A DNA stretch of 64,000 nt, from the NCBI RefSeq assembly GCF_000739575.1, contig NZ_BBJO01000025.1, positions 62,001-126,000 on the forward strand, given 5' to 3'. The position numbers and the translations under genes are program-made. This document shows, piece after piece, positions 25,211 through 34,169 of this stretch (position 1 is the stretch's first letter; each line of letters starts with the position of its first letter). The DNA comes from Halobellus rufus. GTDB lineage: Archaea; Halobacteriota; Halobacteria; Halobacteriales; Haloferacaceae. The notes beneath the pieces were generated by a model. The model searched no databases and was not told where the DNA came from. It saw only the letters and a program-made list of their open reading frames with translations.

Positions 25211-27978
25211 TCACGCGCTCTGGACGGCTCGGAGCACGTCCGGCGCGTCCTCCAGTGCCTCGTCGAGCGCGTCGACGTCCGGGCCGCCGCCCTGTGCGAA
25301 GTCCGGCGGGCCGCCGCCGCCGCCACCGACGGCGGCCGCGAGTCGACCGACCACCTCGCCGGCGTTGATGCCGACGCCGTCGGGAACGCCGACGACGAAC
25401 TGGGCGCTGCCGCCGGCACCGGAGCCGAGGACGGCGACTTTGCCCTCCTCGACCAGCGCGTTCGCCGTCGCGCGAAGCTCGTCCGCGTCGCCGTCGAGCC
25501 GGCGGATCACCGCGGGGGTCCCGTCGACGTCGACCTCGTCCTCGCCGGCCGCGGCGCGGGCCTCCGCGAGTTCGGTCTTCAGCCGGTCGATCGTCTTGCC
25601 GCGCTCCTTCCACTCGGTGAAGAACCGCTCGGCGGTCTCCGGGACGTCCTCGGGCGTGACGTCGAGCACGTCCGCGGCGTCGTAGAGCGCGTCCTCGGTG
25701 CGCTGGGTCGCCTCGATGGCGGCGTCGCCGGCGGCGAAGACGATCCGCTCAACGCCGTCTTGGACCGGCTCGGTCGTGAGGATCTTGATCGCGCCGATGT
25801 CGCCGGTCCGGCCGACGTGCGTCCCGCCGCAGGCCTGCACGTCGTCGTCGATGGTGATCGTCCGGATGTTCTGTCCCGGCGGGATCCCGCCTGGTAGAGG
25901 TCGAACCCGTGTTCGGCCTCCGCCTCGTGGCGGTCGGGCCAGTTCTGCTTGACCGCGCGGTTCTGCATCACGAGGTCGTTCGCGACGAGTTCGATCTGCT
26001 TGACCTCCTCGCGGGTGATCCGCGAGTAGTGTCGGACGTCGAGCCGGGAGCGCTCCGTGCCCTTCTGGGCACCGGCCTGCCGGACGTGCTCGCCGAGGAC
26101 CTGCCGGGCGGCGTAGCCGATGATGTGGGTGGCAGTGTGGTGACGCATCAGCCGACGGCGGCGCTCGACGTCGAGCTGTCCGCGGACGAACTCGCCCTTT
26201 CCGGGGTTGCCGTCGGTGCGGTGGAGCACGACGCCGTCGCGGATCTGGACGTCGGTGACCTGCACGGTCGTGTCGTCCGTCGAGAGCGTCCCGTGGTCGG
26301 CTGGCTGGCCCCCGCCCTCCGGGTAGAACATCGTCTGATCGAGGACGACGTCGTAGCCCTCCTCGCGCTCGATGACGTCGAGGACGACCGCCTCGAACTC
26401 GGTGCGCTCCTGATCGTCGTAGTAGAGCTTCTCCGTCTCGGGGAGGTCCGCGAGGCGCTCCTCGCGCGCGGTCGACGCCGTCGAGGCGTCCCCGCCGCCG
26501 TGTCGCTCCGCGACCAGCGAGTAGAAGTTGTCCGGGACATCGACGTCCGCGCCCGCGTCGGCGGCGATCTCCTCGACCATCTCCGGCTGGATGCCGTGGG
26601 AGTCGTACAGTTCGATGAGTTCCTCGACCGGGATCGCCTCCTCCTTTTCGGCGTACTCGGCCGCGAGGGCCTCGACCTTCCGCCGCCCGCGTTCGAGCGT
26701 CTCCCGGTACTTCCGCTCCTCGGTGCGGACGATGTCGCGGATCGTGTCGCGGTTCTCGTAGCCGAGGCGCTTCGCCTGCATATCGACGAGTTCGTCGAGC
26801 GGGGCGTCGACGCCGACGTCGTCGACGAGGCGCTTCGTCCGGCGCAGCACCATCCGCGCGAGGTAGCCGGTTCCCACGTTCGAGGGGACGATCTCGTCGC
26901 CGAACATATAGGCTAGCGTCCGGCAGTGGTCGGCGATCGCGTAGATCGTTTCGAGGGGGTGGAGCAGTTCGGTGAGTTCGTCGCTGTCGACGTCCAGTTC
27001 GCTCGCGACCTCGGCGCGCGCCGCCGTCAGGTCGTCGATCTCGTCGATGTCGAGATATCCCGAGAGCTTCGCCGCGCGGTGGACGAGTTCCTCCTCTTCC
27101 TCGCTCAGGGAGATCCCCGCGTTCTCCTTGAGGAACTCGATCATGTCGGGGTAGACCGCCTCGTAGACCGTCGGCGTCCCCTGCGACACCCACGTCCAGC
27201 GTTCGAGGCCGTAGCCGGTGTCGACGATGTAGGTGTCCATCGGCGAGTACCGGTTGCCGTCCTTCATCTCGTACTCGCCCTCGTCGTCCTGTTCCATCGA
27301 CATGAAGACGAGCGTCGCGAGTTCGGCTCCCCGGTAGAGGACCTCGAACGCCGGCCCGGCGTTGCCGCCGCCGACCCACGGGTCCTCGATGTAGGTGATC
27401 TCTTCGAGGTCCGCGCCCATGTGCTCGAAGAACTGATCGCAGAGCTCGACGGTCTCGTCCTTCCAGTAGACCTCTCCCGAGTAGGCGTACTGGTCGCCGG
27501 CCTCCTCGCGGGCGTTGAACGCGTGGTGGGCCATCATCTCGAAGGCCATCGTGTGCCGACCCGTCTTGCCGACGTTGTCGATGTCCTGCATCCGGATGCA
27601 GGGCTGAGAGATGCAGAGCGGGTTCGCCGGCGGCGGCGTCTGCCCGCTCGTGACCAGCGGCTGGAAGTCGTAGACAGACGCCTGCGTCAGGAGGACGTCG
27701 TCGCGCCAGCGGTTCGCCGCGACCGGGTACGGCTCGATGCGCTCGTGGCCGTGCTCCTCGAAGAAGGAGAGGAACTCCTCGCGCATCTCCTCGAGGGTGT
27801 ACTCCTCGTCGAACCCGGGGTTGTCGATGAAGGAGTAGTCGTCCGCGGGCGGCTCGCCGCACGTCTCGCGGTCGGGATCGCGCGTCCAGAAGTAGACGTC
27901 GGTCACCGGGCACTGTTTCCGGTGGAATCCCTCCTCCTCGAAGTATTCGAGACGATACTCCGCTTCGAGTTCACTCAT
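25211..27978 (-). pseudogene. alaS: Alanyl-tRNA synthetase, interrupted by an apparent one-base deletion
   Basis: Essential class II synthetase that charges tRNA-Ala. The first ~697 codons are intact: an archaeal N-terminal extension ([20 protein letters not shown]), the catalytic core and the editing-domain HHTATH motif. After GFDLYQ the frame breaks near 25887-25892. The -1 frame continues with [14 protein letters not shown], the editing-site CGGTH, and the C-terminal oligomerisation domain rich in glycine ([13 protein letters not shown]), ending at 25211. Adding one G to the CAGGCGGG stretch would give a normal ~922-residue protein. Because cells cannot live without AlaS, and no second copy is visible, a sequence error is more likely than a real pseudogene. 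Start ATG 27978. Confidence 0.93.
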
Positions 27979-28100
27979 TACCCGTCAGTTGACCCACGGC
28001 CGGGTAAAACAGTTCCGGGTGCGGGAGAGGCGGACGGGCGTTCGAGGGCCTTTAACGACTGATTAGCGGGCGACGGCGACCCACTTCCCTCGGTCGACGC

Positions 28101-29081
28101 CTACTCCTCGGCGGCGAGAGAGGCCAAGAGCGCCTCCAACTGGACCCGCTCGTTCGCCCCCGCGGTGATCCGGTAGTCGGCCTCGCCGATCCGCTCCATC
28201 AGCCGGATCGTCGTCCGCTCGTCGAGGTCGAAGTCCCACGCCGAGCGGTGCAACTGGTCGATGATGTCGCCGCCGGCCATCCCGGTGTCGACGAGCAGGT
28301 GTTCGAGTTGCGAGCGCGCGGACGCGAAGTCGCCGTCGATGGCCGCCCGCACCATCTCCTCGATCTCCTCGGGCCGCGCCGTCGACGTGATCAGATACAC
28401 CGCCTCCTCGTCGACGACGTCGCCGGTGGTGGCCGCCGCCTGCAGGGAGTTGATCGCGCGGCGCATATCGCCGCCCGCGGCGTAGACGAGCGCGTCGAGA
28501 CCGTCCTCGGTGATCTCGATCCCTTCCGCCTCGGCGATGTCTTCGACCTGCTGGCGGATCGCGTCGTCCGAGAGCGGCGAGAAGCGGAAGACGGCGCATC
28601 GAGACTGGATCGGGTCGATGATCTTCGAGGAGTAGTTACACGAGAGGATGAATCGCGTGTTGTCGGAGAACTGCTCCATCGTCCGGCGGAGCGCCGACTG
28701 GGCGTCGTCGGTGAGCGAGTCGGCCTCGTCGAGGAAGATGATCCGGTGGTCGTAGCCGCCGAACGACGACCGCGCGAAGTTCTTGATTCGGTCTCTGACG
28801 ACGTCGATCCCGCGCTCGTCGGAGGCGTTCAGTTCGAGGAAGTTGTTCCGCCAGTCGTCGCCGTAGATCGCGCGGGCGATGGCGGTGGCCGAGGTGGTCT
28901 TTCCCGTTCCTGCCGGTCCCGCAAAGAGCAGGTGCGGCAGGTCGTCGCGCTCGACGTAGGACCGAAGGCGCCCAACGATCTCCTCTTGGCCGTAGATGTC
29001 GTCGAACGTCTCCGGTCGGTACTTCTCGATCCAGATCTCGCGTCCCGCCGGGGCCCCCTCCGAGGCGTCGGCCTCACTCAT
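28101..29081 (-). CDS. rfcS: Replication factor C small subunit
   Basis: 326-residue AAA+ clamp-loader subunit that opens PCNA and places it on primed DNA. Walker [10 protein letters not shown] (55-63), Walker B FLDEAD, the SRC motif (QSRCAVFRF) and sensor 2 ([11 protein letters not shown]) are all present. The first ~15 residues are a variable haloarchaeal tail. Start ATG 29081 is preferred; an upstream in-frame alternative at 29108 gives an atypical tail. No intein interrupts it. It is divergent from the SAMP-like gene. Confidence 0.96.
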   Translation of the reverse strand: MSEADASEGAPAGREIWIEKYRPETFDDIYGQEEIVGRLRSYVERDDLPHLLFAGPAGTGKTTSATAIARAIYGDDWRNNFLELNASDERGIDVVRDRIKNFARSSFGGYDHRIIFLDEADSLTDDAQSALRRTMEQFSDNTRFILSCNYSSKIIDPIQSRCAVFRFSPLSDDAIRQQVEDIAEAEGIEITEDGLDALVYAAGGDMRRAINSLQAAATTGDVVDEEAVYLITSTARPEEIEEMVRAAIDGDFASARSQLEHLLVDTGMAGGDIIDQLHRSAWDFDLDERTTIRLMERIGEADYRITAGANERVQLEALLASLAAEE

Positions 29082-29217
29082 ACGCGAGACAGGGGGCCCG
29101 TGGCTCATAAACCACCCGCGTTTCGGTCACCGACTCGCGGTCGCCGCCGAAGCTGAACGCGAAACCCGTCCGAGATGGAAGCGAAACCGGAAAGCCCGCC
29201 GCGACCGAACCGAGCGT

Positions 29218-29430
29218 ATGCGCGTGACCGTGGACGTCGTCGGCGAGGGAGAGGAGACGGTCGAGGCCGACGAGGGCGACACCTACGCCGACGTCGTCCG
29301 CGCGGTCGGCTACTCGCCGCACGAGGTGTCCGTGATGATCGACGGCAGTCCCGTGCCGGAGGACCAGCCCGTCGAGGTCGAGCGCGTGCGAGTGCTCCGA
29401 CTCATCAAGGGCGGCTCGTCGCCGCGGTGA
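29218..29430 (+). CDS. samp2: SAMP2-like ubiquitin-fold modifier with four residues after the di-glycine
   Basis: 70-residue beta-grasp protein (MRVTVDVVGEGEETVEAD... VEVERVRVLRLIKGG). It matches the SAMP2 family, which forms isopeptide conjugates (sampylation) and donates sulfur for tRNA thiolation after adenylation of its C-terminal Gly-Gly. In the best-known SAMP2 the protein ends at Gly-Gly. Here four more residues, SSPR, follow, so the modifier would need C-terminal trimming before activation. The reading frame is clear through the stop at 29430. A short 10-base gap separates it from the GNAT gene. Confidence 0.88.
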   Translation: MRVTVDVVGEGEETVEADEGDTYADVVRAVGYSPHEVSVMIDGSPVPEDQPVEVERVRVLRLIKGGSSPR

Positions 29431-29440
29431 CTCTCAGATC

Positions 29441-29905
29441 GTGACCGTCGAAATCCGCGAGTCGACGCCCGACGACGCCGACGACGTCGTGAACCTGCTC
29501 GACGCGGCGATGCTGGAGTTCGATCGCCAGCGGGTGCGCCGACTCGTCGCCGACGGCGAGGCGCTCGTGGCAGTCGACGAGGAGGGGGCGGTCGTCGGAG
29601 CGTGCGTACTCGGCGTGGTCGACGGCGACTCCGTCGTCGCGGTCGTCGACAGCGAGGCGGACGCCGACGCCGACAGCGACCCGAGCGAGATCGAGTCGAT
29701 CGCCGTGCGCCGCTCGCGTCGCGGGCGCGGGATCGGGCGGGCGCTCGTCGACGCGGCAGCGACGCGCGCGGCGGGGCCGCTCGTCGCGCGCTTCCGCGAG
29801 CAGGTGCGGCCGTTCTACGCGGCGCTCGGCTTCGAGATCCGTCGAGTCGACGGAGAGGAACAGGAAGACGATGGCGACGACCGCCTGTGCGGAATCCTCA
29901 GATGA
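29441..29905 (+). CDS. GNAT-family N-acetyltransferase (154 residues)
   Basis: 154-residue GCN5-related acetyltransferase. The acetyl-CoA pyrophosphate-binding motif is SRRGRGIGRALV (R-x2-G-x-G/A pattern), preceded by the acidic strand IESIAVRR, and the C-terminal segment FYAALGFEIRRV is typical. It begins with GTG 29441, ten bases after the SAMP2-like gene, suggesting one transcript. The 3' end overlaps the converging phosphomutase gene by eight bases. The acceptor substrate is unknown. Confidence 0.88.
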   Translation: MTVEIRESTPDDADDVVNLLDAAMLEFDRQRVRRLVADGEALVAVDEEGAVVGACVLGVVDGDSVVAVVDSEADADADSDPSEIESIAVRRSRRGRGIGRALVDAAATRAAGPLVARFREQVRPFYAALGFEIRRVDGEEQEDDGDDRLCGILR

Positions 29906-31271
29906 GCGGCTCCACCAGTTCTCGGCCCGCTGTCAGCAACGCGTCGGCGCGTTCCTGACTCGACGCCTCGGTGTAGATCCGCATCTTCGGCTCGGTGCCG
30001 GAGGGCCGGACGAGCAGCCACGAACCGTCTTCCAAGAGGAGCTTGAACCCGTCGAGCGTCACCACCTCGGCGATGTCGCGGTCGGCGACTCGCTCGGGGA
30101 GCGCGTCGTCGAGGTCGTCGATGACGCGCGCCTTCTCCGAATCCGGACAGTCGAGGCTGACCTTGTCGGAGACGATGTCGCCGTGAGCGTCGAGCAGGCG
30201 GTCGACGCGGTCGTCCATCGGTTCCTCGGCCGCGGCGGCCGCGCCGAGCAGCCCCATCAGGACGCCGTCCTTCTCGCGGACGTGCCCGCGGATCGAGAAG
30301 CCGCCGGACTCCTCGCCGCCGATGAGCGCGTCGTGCTCGGCCATCGCGTTCGCGACCCACTTGAACCCGACCGCGGTCTCGAAGACCTCCTCGCCGTGCG
30401 CCTCCGCGATGCGGTCGATCAGGAACGTCGTCGAGACCGTCCGGATCGCGGGCCCAGAGTCGGATTCGAGGAGGTACTCGTAGGCGGCGGCGTAGAAGAG
30501 GTTCTCGTCCAGATGACCGCGCTCGGGCGTCACGAACGCCACGCGGTCGGCGTCGCCGTCGTTCGCGACCCCGAGGTCGGCGTCGTGCTCGGCGACCGCG
30601 TCGACGAGCGGTCCGAGGTTCTCCGCGCTCGGCTCGGGCGGCGTGCCGCCGAAGTCGGGATCGCGCTCGTCGCGGACGCTGACGACCTCCGCGCCCGCCG
30701 AGCGGAGGAGTTCGTCGGTGACGCCGCGGCCGGAGCCGTGCATCGCGTCGTGGACGACCGTCAGTCCCGAGAGGTCGGCGTCGACGAGGTCGCGGGCGTG
30801 CGCGAAGTGCGGCGTCACGACGTCAACCGTCTCGATCGTTCCGCGCTCGGCTTCGGGCAGGAAGTCCGGTTCGGCCAGATGCGCGGCGACCGCGTCGGTC
30901 ACCTCGGGGAGCGCGGGCGCGCCGTCGGACGGGATGAACTTCACGCCGTTGTACTCCGGCGGGTTGTGCGACGCCGTGATCATCAGCGCCCCCGAGAGTC
31001 CGCGGTCGACGATGGCGTACGCGACGAGCGGCGTCGGGCAGTCTCGCTCCGGCAGGAGGACGTCGAACCCGTTGCCCGCGAGCACCTCCGCCAGCGAGTC
31101 GGCGAAGCCCTCCGAGGTATCGCGGGCGTCGTAGCCGACGAAGACAGGGTCGTCGTACCCCTCCTCCGCGAGGTAGTCGGCGACGCCCTGACCGACGATC
31201 CGCACTCGCTCGTCGGTGAAGGTGTCGAGCGTCGCCCGCCAGCCGTCCGTCCCGAACGAAATCGCGTCCAT
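29898..31271 (-). CDS. Phosphoglucomutase/phosphomannomutase family protein
   Basis: 457-residue alpha-D-phosphohexomutase. The phosphoserine loop is ITASHNPPEYNG (Ser101), the metal-binding loop is DGDADR, the sugar-binding loop is GGEESGGFS, and the phosphate-binding loop near the C-terminus is RPSGTEPKMRIY. It interconverts hexose 1- and 6-phosphates for glycan or central metabolism. Which hexose (glucose, mannose or glucosamine) cannot be decided. Start ATG 31271; a longer frame to 31535 is Arg/Pro-rich and unlike the family. Confidence 0.95.
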   Translation of the reverse strand: MDAISFGTDGWRATLDTFTDERVRIVGQGVADYLAEEGYDDPVFVGYDARDTSEGFADSLAEVLAGNGFDVLLPERDCPTPLVAYAIVDRGLSGALMITASHNPPEYNGVKFIPSDGAPALPEVTDAVAAHLAEPDFLPEAERGTIETVDVVTPHFAHARDLVDADLSGLTVVHDAMHGSGRGVTDELLRSAGAEVVSVRDERDPDFGGTPPEPSAENLGPLVDAVAEHDADLGVANDGDADRVAFVTPERGHLDENLFYAAAYEYLLESDSGPAIRTVSTTFLIDRIAEAHGEEVFETAVGFKWVANAMAEHDALIGGEESGGFSIRGHVREKDGVLMGLLGAAAAAEEPMDDRVDRLLDAHGDIVSDKVSLDCPDSEKARVIDDLDDALPERVADRDIAEVVTLDGFKLLLEDGSWLLVRPSGTEPKMRIYTEASSQERADALLTAGRELVEPLI

Positions 31272-31339
31272 ACGGAACCCTCGCCGTCGTCGGATAAAAA
31301 TCCCCGTCGACACCACGCGGGAGAGAGGATCCGTCTCAG

Positions 31340-31360
31340 CGACGCCGGGTAGCGGCGTCG
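31340..31360. repeat. Hairpin and repeated GCCGGGTAGCGG motif in a 325-base gap
   Basis: The gap 31272-31596 holds no convincing gene. CGACGCC (31340-31346) and GGCGTCG (31354-31360) form a hairpin around GGGTAGC. The core GCCGGGTAGCGG recurs at ~31424-31435 in a different flank. These could be regulatory or an RNA structure. A leaderless promoter box for the FMN reductase (CCTTTTCG, 31566-31573) ends the gap. Confidence 0.45.
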
Positions 31361-31596
31361 ACCGTCGACGAACGTTTATCCCGGATGACGGGGCCAACCC
31401 GGCCGTGAGCTGAGTTTCGACCCGCGCCGGGTAGCGGTTGTTCGGCACGTCGGCGCGGGTGCGGGAGCGCGAGAGCGGGGCGACGGGGCGCAGTCGTCTC
31501 GCGAGCGCTCGGGGCAGGTGCCGACTGTTCGCCAATCAACGTCGCGTCGGTACCGTACCCGTGGTCCTTTTCGCCGCTCGGCCCCCAGACGGGGGT

Positions 31597-32133
31597 ATGA
31601 TCACCGTCGTCGCCGTCTCCGGCAGCCGCCGCGAGCGGAGCTACACCCGCAAGTCCCTCCAGATCGTCCTCGACGCCGTCGGGGGAGACGGCGTCGAGAC
31701 GGACCTGATCGACCTCGGCGCGGTCGATCTCCCCCTGTATCACCCCGATCGCGACGAGCAGGGAGCGTCCGCGGAACTCACACGACGGGTTCGGGACGCC
31801 GAGGCGGTGCTCCTCGGCTCGCCCGTCTACCACGACTCCTACTCCTCGACCTTCCGCAACTTCCACGATTACTGCTCGAAGGACGAGTTCGCGGACACGG
31901 CGGTCGGCCTCGTCGCGACCGCCGGCGGCGGATCCTACGGCGCGACTCTCGAGCATATGCGGAGCACGGTCAGAGGCGTCCACGGCCACACGGTGCCCGA
32001 ACAGGTCGGGATCCGCCGGGCGTCGCGGAAGTTCGACGGCAACGACCTCGCGGACGAGGACATTCGAAGCCGACTCGAAGAGCTGGGCGTCGCCGTCGTC
32101 GAGGAGGCGCGACGGCTGCATCCGAACGCGTAG
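31597..32133 (+). CDS. NADPH-dependent FMN reductase (flavodoxin fold)
   Basis: 178-residue flavoprotein of the NADPH-dependent FMN reductase family. The FMN phosphate loop SGSRRERSYT follows the first strand, and GSPVYHDSYSSTFRNFHDY and ATAGGGSYG are the other flavin-binding loops. It should be a cytosolic quinone, flavin or metal-chelate reductase. ATG 31597 has a TATA-like box 24-31 bases upstream. It converges with the ABC importer operon, and reduced flavin could serve siderophore-iron release there. That link is inference. Confidence 0.88.
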   Translation: MITVVAVSGSRRERSYTRKSLQIVLDAVGGDGVETDLIDLGAVDLPLYHPDRDEQGASAELTRRVRDAEAVLLGSPVYHDSYSSTFRNFHDYCSKDEFADTAVGLVATAGGGSYGATLEHMRSTVRGVHGHTVPEQVGIRRASRKFDGNDLADEDIRSRLEELGVAVVEEARRLHPNA

Positions 32134-32163
32134 CCGAGCCGAACGAGGGGCTCGTCGCTGCGG

Positions 32164-32997
32164 TCACAACGACGTCGGTTCGGGCGATCCGGTCGGGACG
32201 ATGATCCGCTCGCCGTCGACTTCGTGTACGGAGACGTCGATCCCGTACACCTCGGAGATGGCGTCGGCCGGGATCTCCGCGGGCGGTCCCTGCGTCCGGA
32301 CGCCGTCCTCGCCGAGCAGCACGAGCCAATCGCTGTAGCGGAACGCGAGCGTCAGGTCGTGCATCGCGTGGAGGATCGCGAGCCCGTTCGGCGCCTCCCG
32401 CCGCAGCAGCGAGAGCACCTCGACCTCGTGACGGATGTCCAGATCGCTGGTCGGTTCGTCCAGAACCAGCGCTCGCGGCTCCTGTGCGAGCGCCCGCGCG
32501 AGGACGACCTTTTGGAGTTGACCGCCACTGAGGGCGTTGACGTCCCGCATCGCGAGGTCGTCGAGCGACAACCGGTTCAGGAGCGTCGCGACGACCCGTC
32601 GGTCGCGAGCGCCCGGGCGCGCCCCGAAGTGCGGCTTCCGGCCCATCAGCACCGTCTGAAAGACGGTCCGCGGGAAGTTCGTGGGTTCGTTCTGCGGGAC
32701 GTACCCGACGGTCCGGGCCAGTTCGTCGCGGTCGAAGGTCCGGACCGGCCGCCGGTCGACGGTCACCTCGCCCGCGAGCGGGTCGAGGAGCCCGACCGCG
32801 CATTTGAGCAGCGTGCTCTTTCCCACGCCGTTTGGGCCCAGTAACCCGACGATGTCGCCCGGGTGCACCTCTAGGGAGACGTCGGCTACGACTGCGTCTC
32901 CGTCGTAGCCGCCGCTGACGCCGTCGAAGGAGATCACTGGGTCGACGGACGCCCCGTCGGACCCCCCGGCACTCCCCGCGGTGCGTCCGTCGCTCAC
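32164..32997 (-). CDS. btuD: ABC importer ATPase, iron chelate/cobalamin type
   Basis: 277-residue ATPase of a FecCD/BtuCD-type importer. Walker A GPNGVGKST (54-62), Q-loop VGYVPQNE, signature LSGGQLQKV (156-164), Walker B LVLDEPTSDLD and the H-loop HAMHDLTLAF are complete. The start GTG 32997 overlaps the permease stop as GTGA, marking translational coupling. Together with the permease and the lipoprotein just upstream it forms a full uptake system. Whether iron-siderophore, cobalamin or another metal chelate is carried cannot be settled; the symbol is provisional. Confidence 0.88.
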   Translation of the reverse strand: MSDGRTAGSAGGSDGASVDPVISFDGVSGGYDGDAVVADVSLEVHPGDIVGLLGPNGVGKSTLLKCAVGLLDPLAGEVTVDRRPVRTFDRDELARTVGYVPQNEPTNFPRTVFQTVLMGRKPHFGARPGARDRRVVATLLNRLSLDDLAMRDVNALSGGQLQKVVLARALAQEPRALVLDEPTSDLDIRHEVEVLSLLRREAPNGLAILHAMHDLTLAFRYSDWLVLLGEDGVRTQGPPAEIPADAISEVYGIDVSVHEVDGERIIVPTGSPEPTSL

Positions 32998-34160
32998 CAG
33001 TACTCCCTCCCGCGGAGGATGAGATAGAGAAAGAGCGGGACGCCGACGAACGAGGTGACGATCCCGACCGGGAGGACGATCGGCGAGATGATCGTCCGGG
33101 CGACCGTGTCCGCCGAGAGCAGCAGCGCCGCGCCGGCGACGGTCGAGGCGGGGATGAGGATCCGCTCCTCGCCGCCGATGAGCCGTCTGACGATGTGCGG
33201 GACGACGAGACCGACGAACCCGATGATGCCGAAGAGGGCGACGACGACCGCAGTCACGAACGACGCGAACACCATCCCGAACAGCCGCGTCCGTTCGACC
33301 GGGACGCCGAGGCTCCGCGCGGTCTCGTCGCCGGCGTTCAGCACGGTGTACGCCCACGCCCGCCGGGTGAAGTAGACCGTCACCGCGGCGACGACGAACC
33401 ACAGCAGCGCGTTGAACCGCCAGGTGGTGCCGCTGACGTCCCCGAACTTCCAGTACACGAGCGCCGCGAGTTCGGTGTTCGTGGCGAAGTACTCCAGGCT
33501 CGTCGTGCCCGCGGTGTAGAGCGCCGCCAACGCGATCCCGGTGAGGATGAGCGTCTCCGGCGTCGCGCGCTTGTACTTCGCGACTAAGTAGATGGCCGTA
33601 GTCGACGTGAGCGCCCCGGTGAAGGCCGACACGGAGGTGAGGTACGGATCGATAACCGAGAGGATCGGGCCGCTGCCGCTCGTCGTTCCCGTCCCGAGGA
33701 CGACGATCGAAAAGGCGGCACCGAAGGCCGCACCCTGCGAGATCCCCAGCGTGTACGGCGAGGCAAGTGGGTTCCTGAGAACGCTCTGCAGGACCGCACC
33801 GGCGACGGCAAGCCCCGCGCCCGCACCCACGGCGGCGACGATCCGCGGGAGGCGGATGTTCCAGATCACCTGGTAGGCGGTTCCGGTGTCCGTTCCGCTC
33901 AGAACCGAGACGGTTTCCGAGAGCGAGACGGGGATCGGCCCGGTGACGACGGCGTAGCCCCAGACGGCCACGAGGAGCGCCGCGATGACGACGATGACGG
34001 CGGACTTCTTCCGGGAGCGCCGTCGGTACTGCTCGAGTAGCCGGTCGTTCGACGTCCGAACGTCCGACCCGCCGTCACCGGCCGCTGTCTCCGGGACGTC
34101 GACGGACCACTCCGTCGGCGGCGTATCGCGGTCTGCGCTCGCGGTCGGGTTCTCGCGCAT
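32994..34160 (-). CDS. btuC: FecCD-family ABC permease
   Basis: 388-residue permease of the FecCD/BtuC family with about ten hydrophobic segments after a ~50-residue polar N-terminal extension. Typical stretches are IWNIRLPRIVAAVGAGAGLA, VLQSVLRNPLASPYTLGISQGAAFG, and the coupling-region GIIGFVGLVVPHIVRRLIG. It starts nine bases after the substrate-binding protein stop and overlaps the ATPase start by four bases. It forms the membrane channel for a metal-chelate or cobalamin substrate. Confidence 0.92.
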   Translation of the reverse strand: MRENPTASADRDTPPTEWSVDVPETAAGDGGSDVRTSNDRLLEQYRRRSRKKSAVIVVIAALLVAVWGYAVVTGPIPVSLSETVSVLSGTDTGTAYQVIWNIRLPRIVAAVGAGAGLAVAGAVLQSVLRNPLASPYTLGISQGAAFGAAFSIVVLGTGTTSGSGPILSVIDPYLTSVSAFTGALTSTTAIYLVAKYKRATPETLILTGIALAALYTAGTTSLEYFATNTELAALVYWKFGDVSGTTWRFNALLWFVVAAVTVYFTRRAWAYTVLNAGDETARSLGVPVERTRLFGMVFASFVTAVVVALFGIIGFVGLVVPHIVRRLIGGEERILIPASTVAGAALLLSADTVARTIISPIVLPVGIVTSFVGVPLFLYLILRGREYW

Positions 34161-34169
34161 CGCGGTGAG

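Noticed and set aside
25909-28062. Long plus-strand ORFs (335 and 378 residues) over alaS
   Set aside because: They lie antisense to a clear alaS, show the codon-mirror composition of shadow ORFs (Val/Arg/Asp-rich without motifs) and have no family match by eye.
29871-31352. 493-residue plus-strand ORF antisense to the phosphohexomutase
   Set aside because: The opposite strand has all four phosphohexomutase motifs in order; the antisense frame has none.
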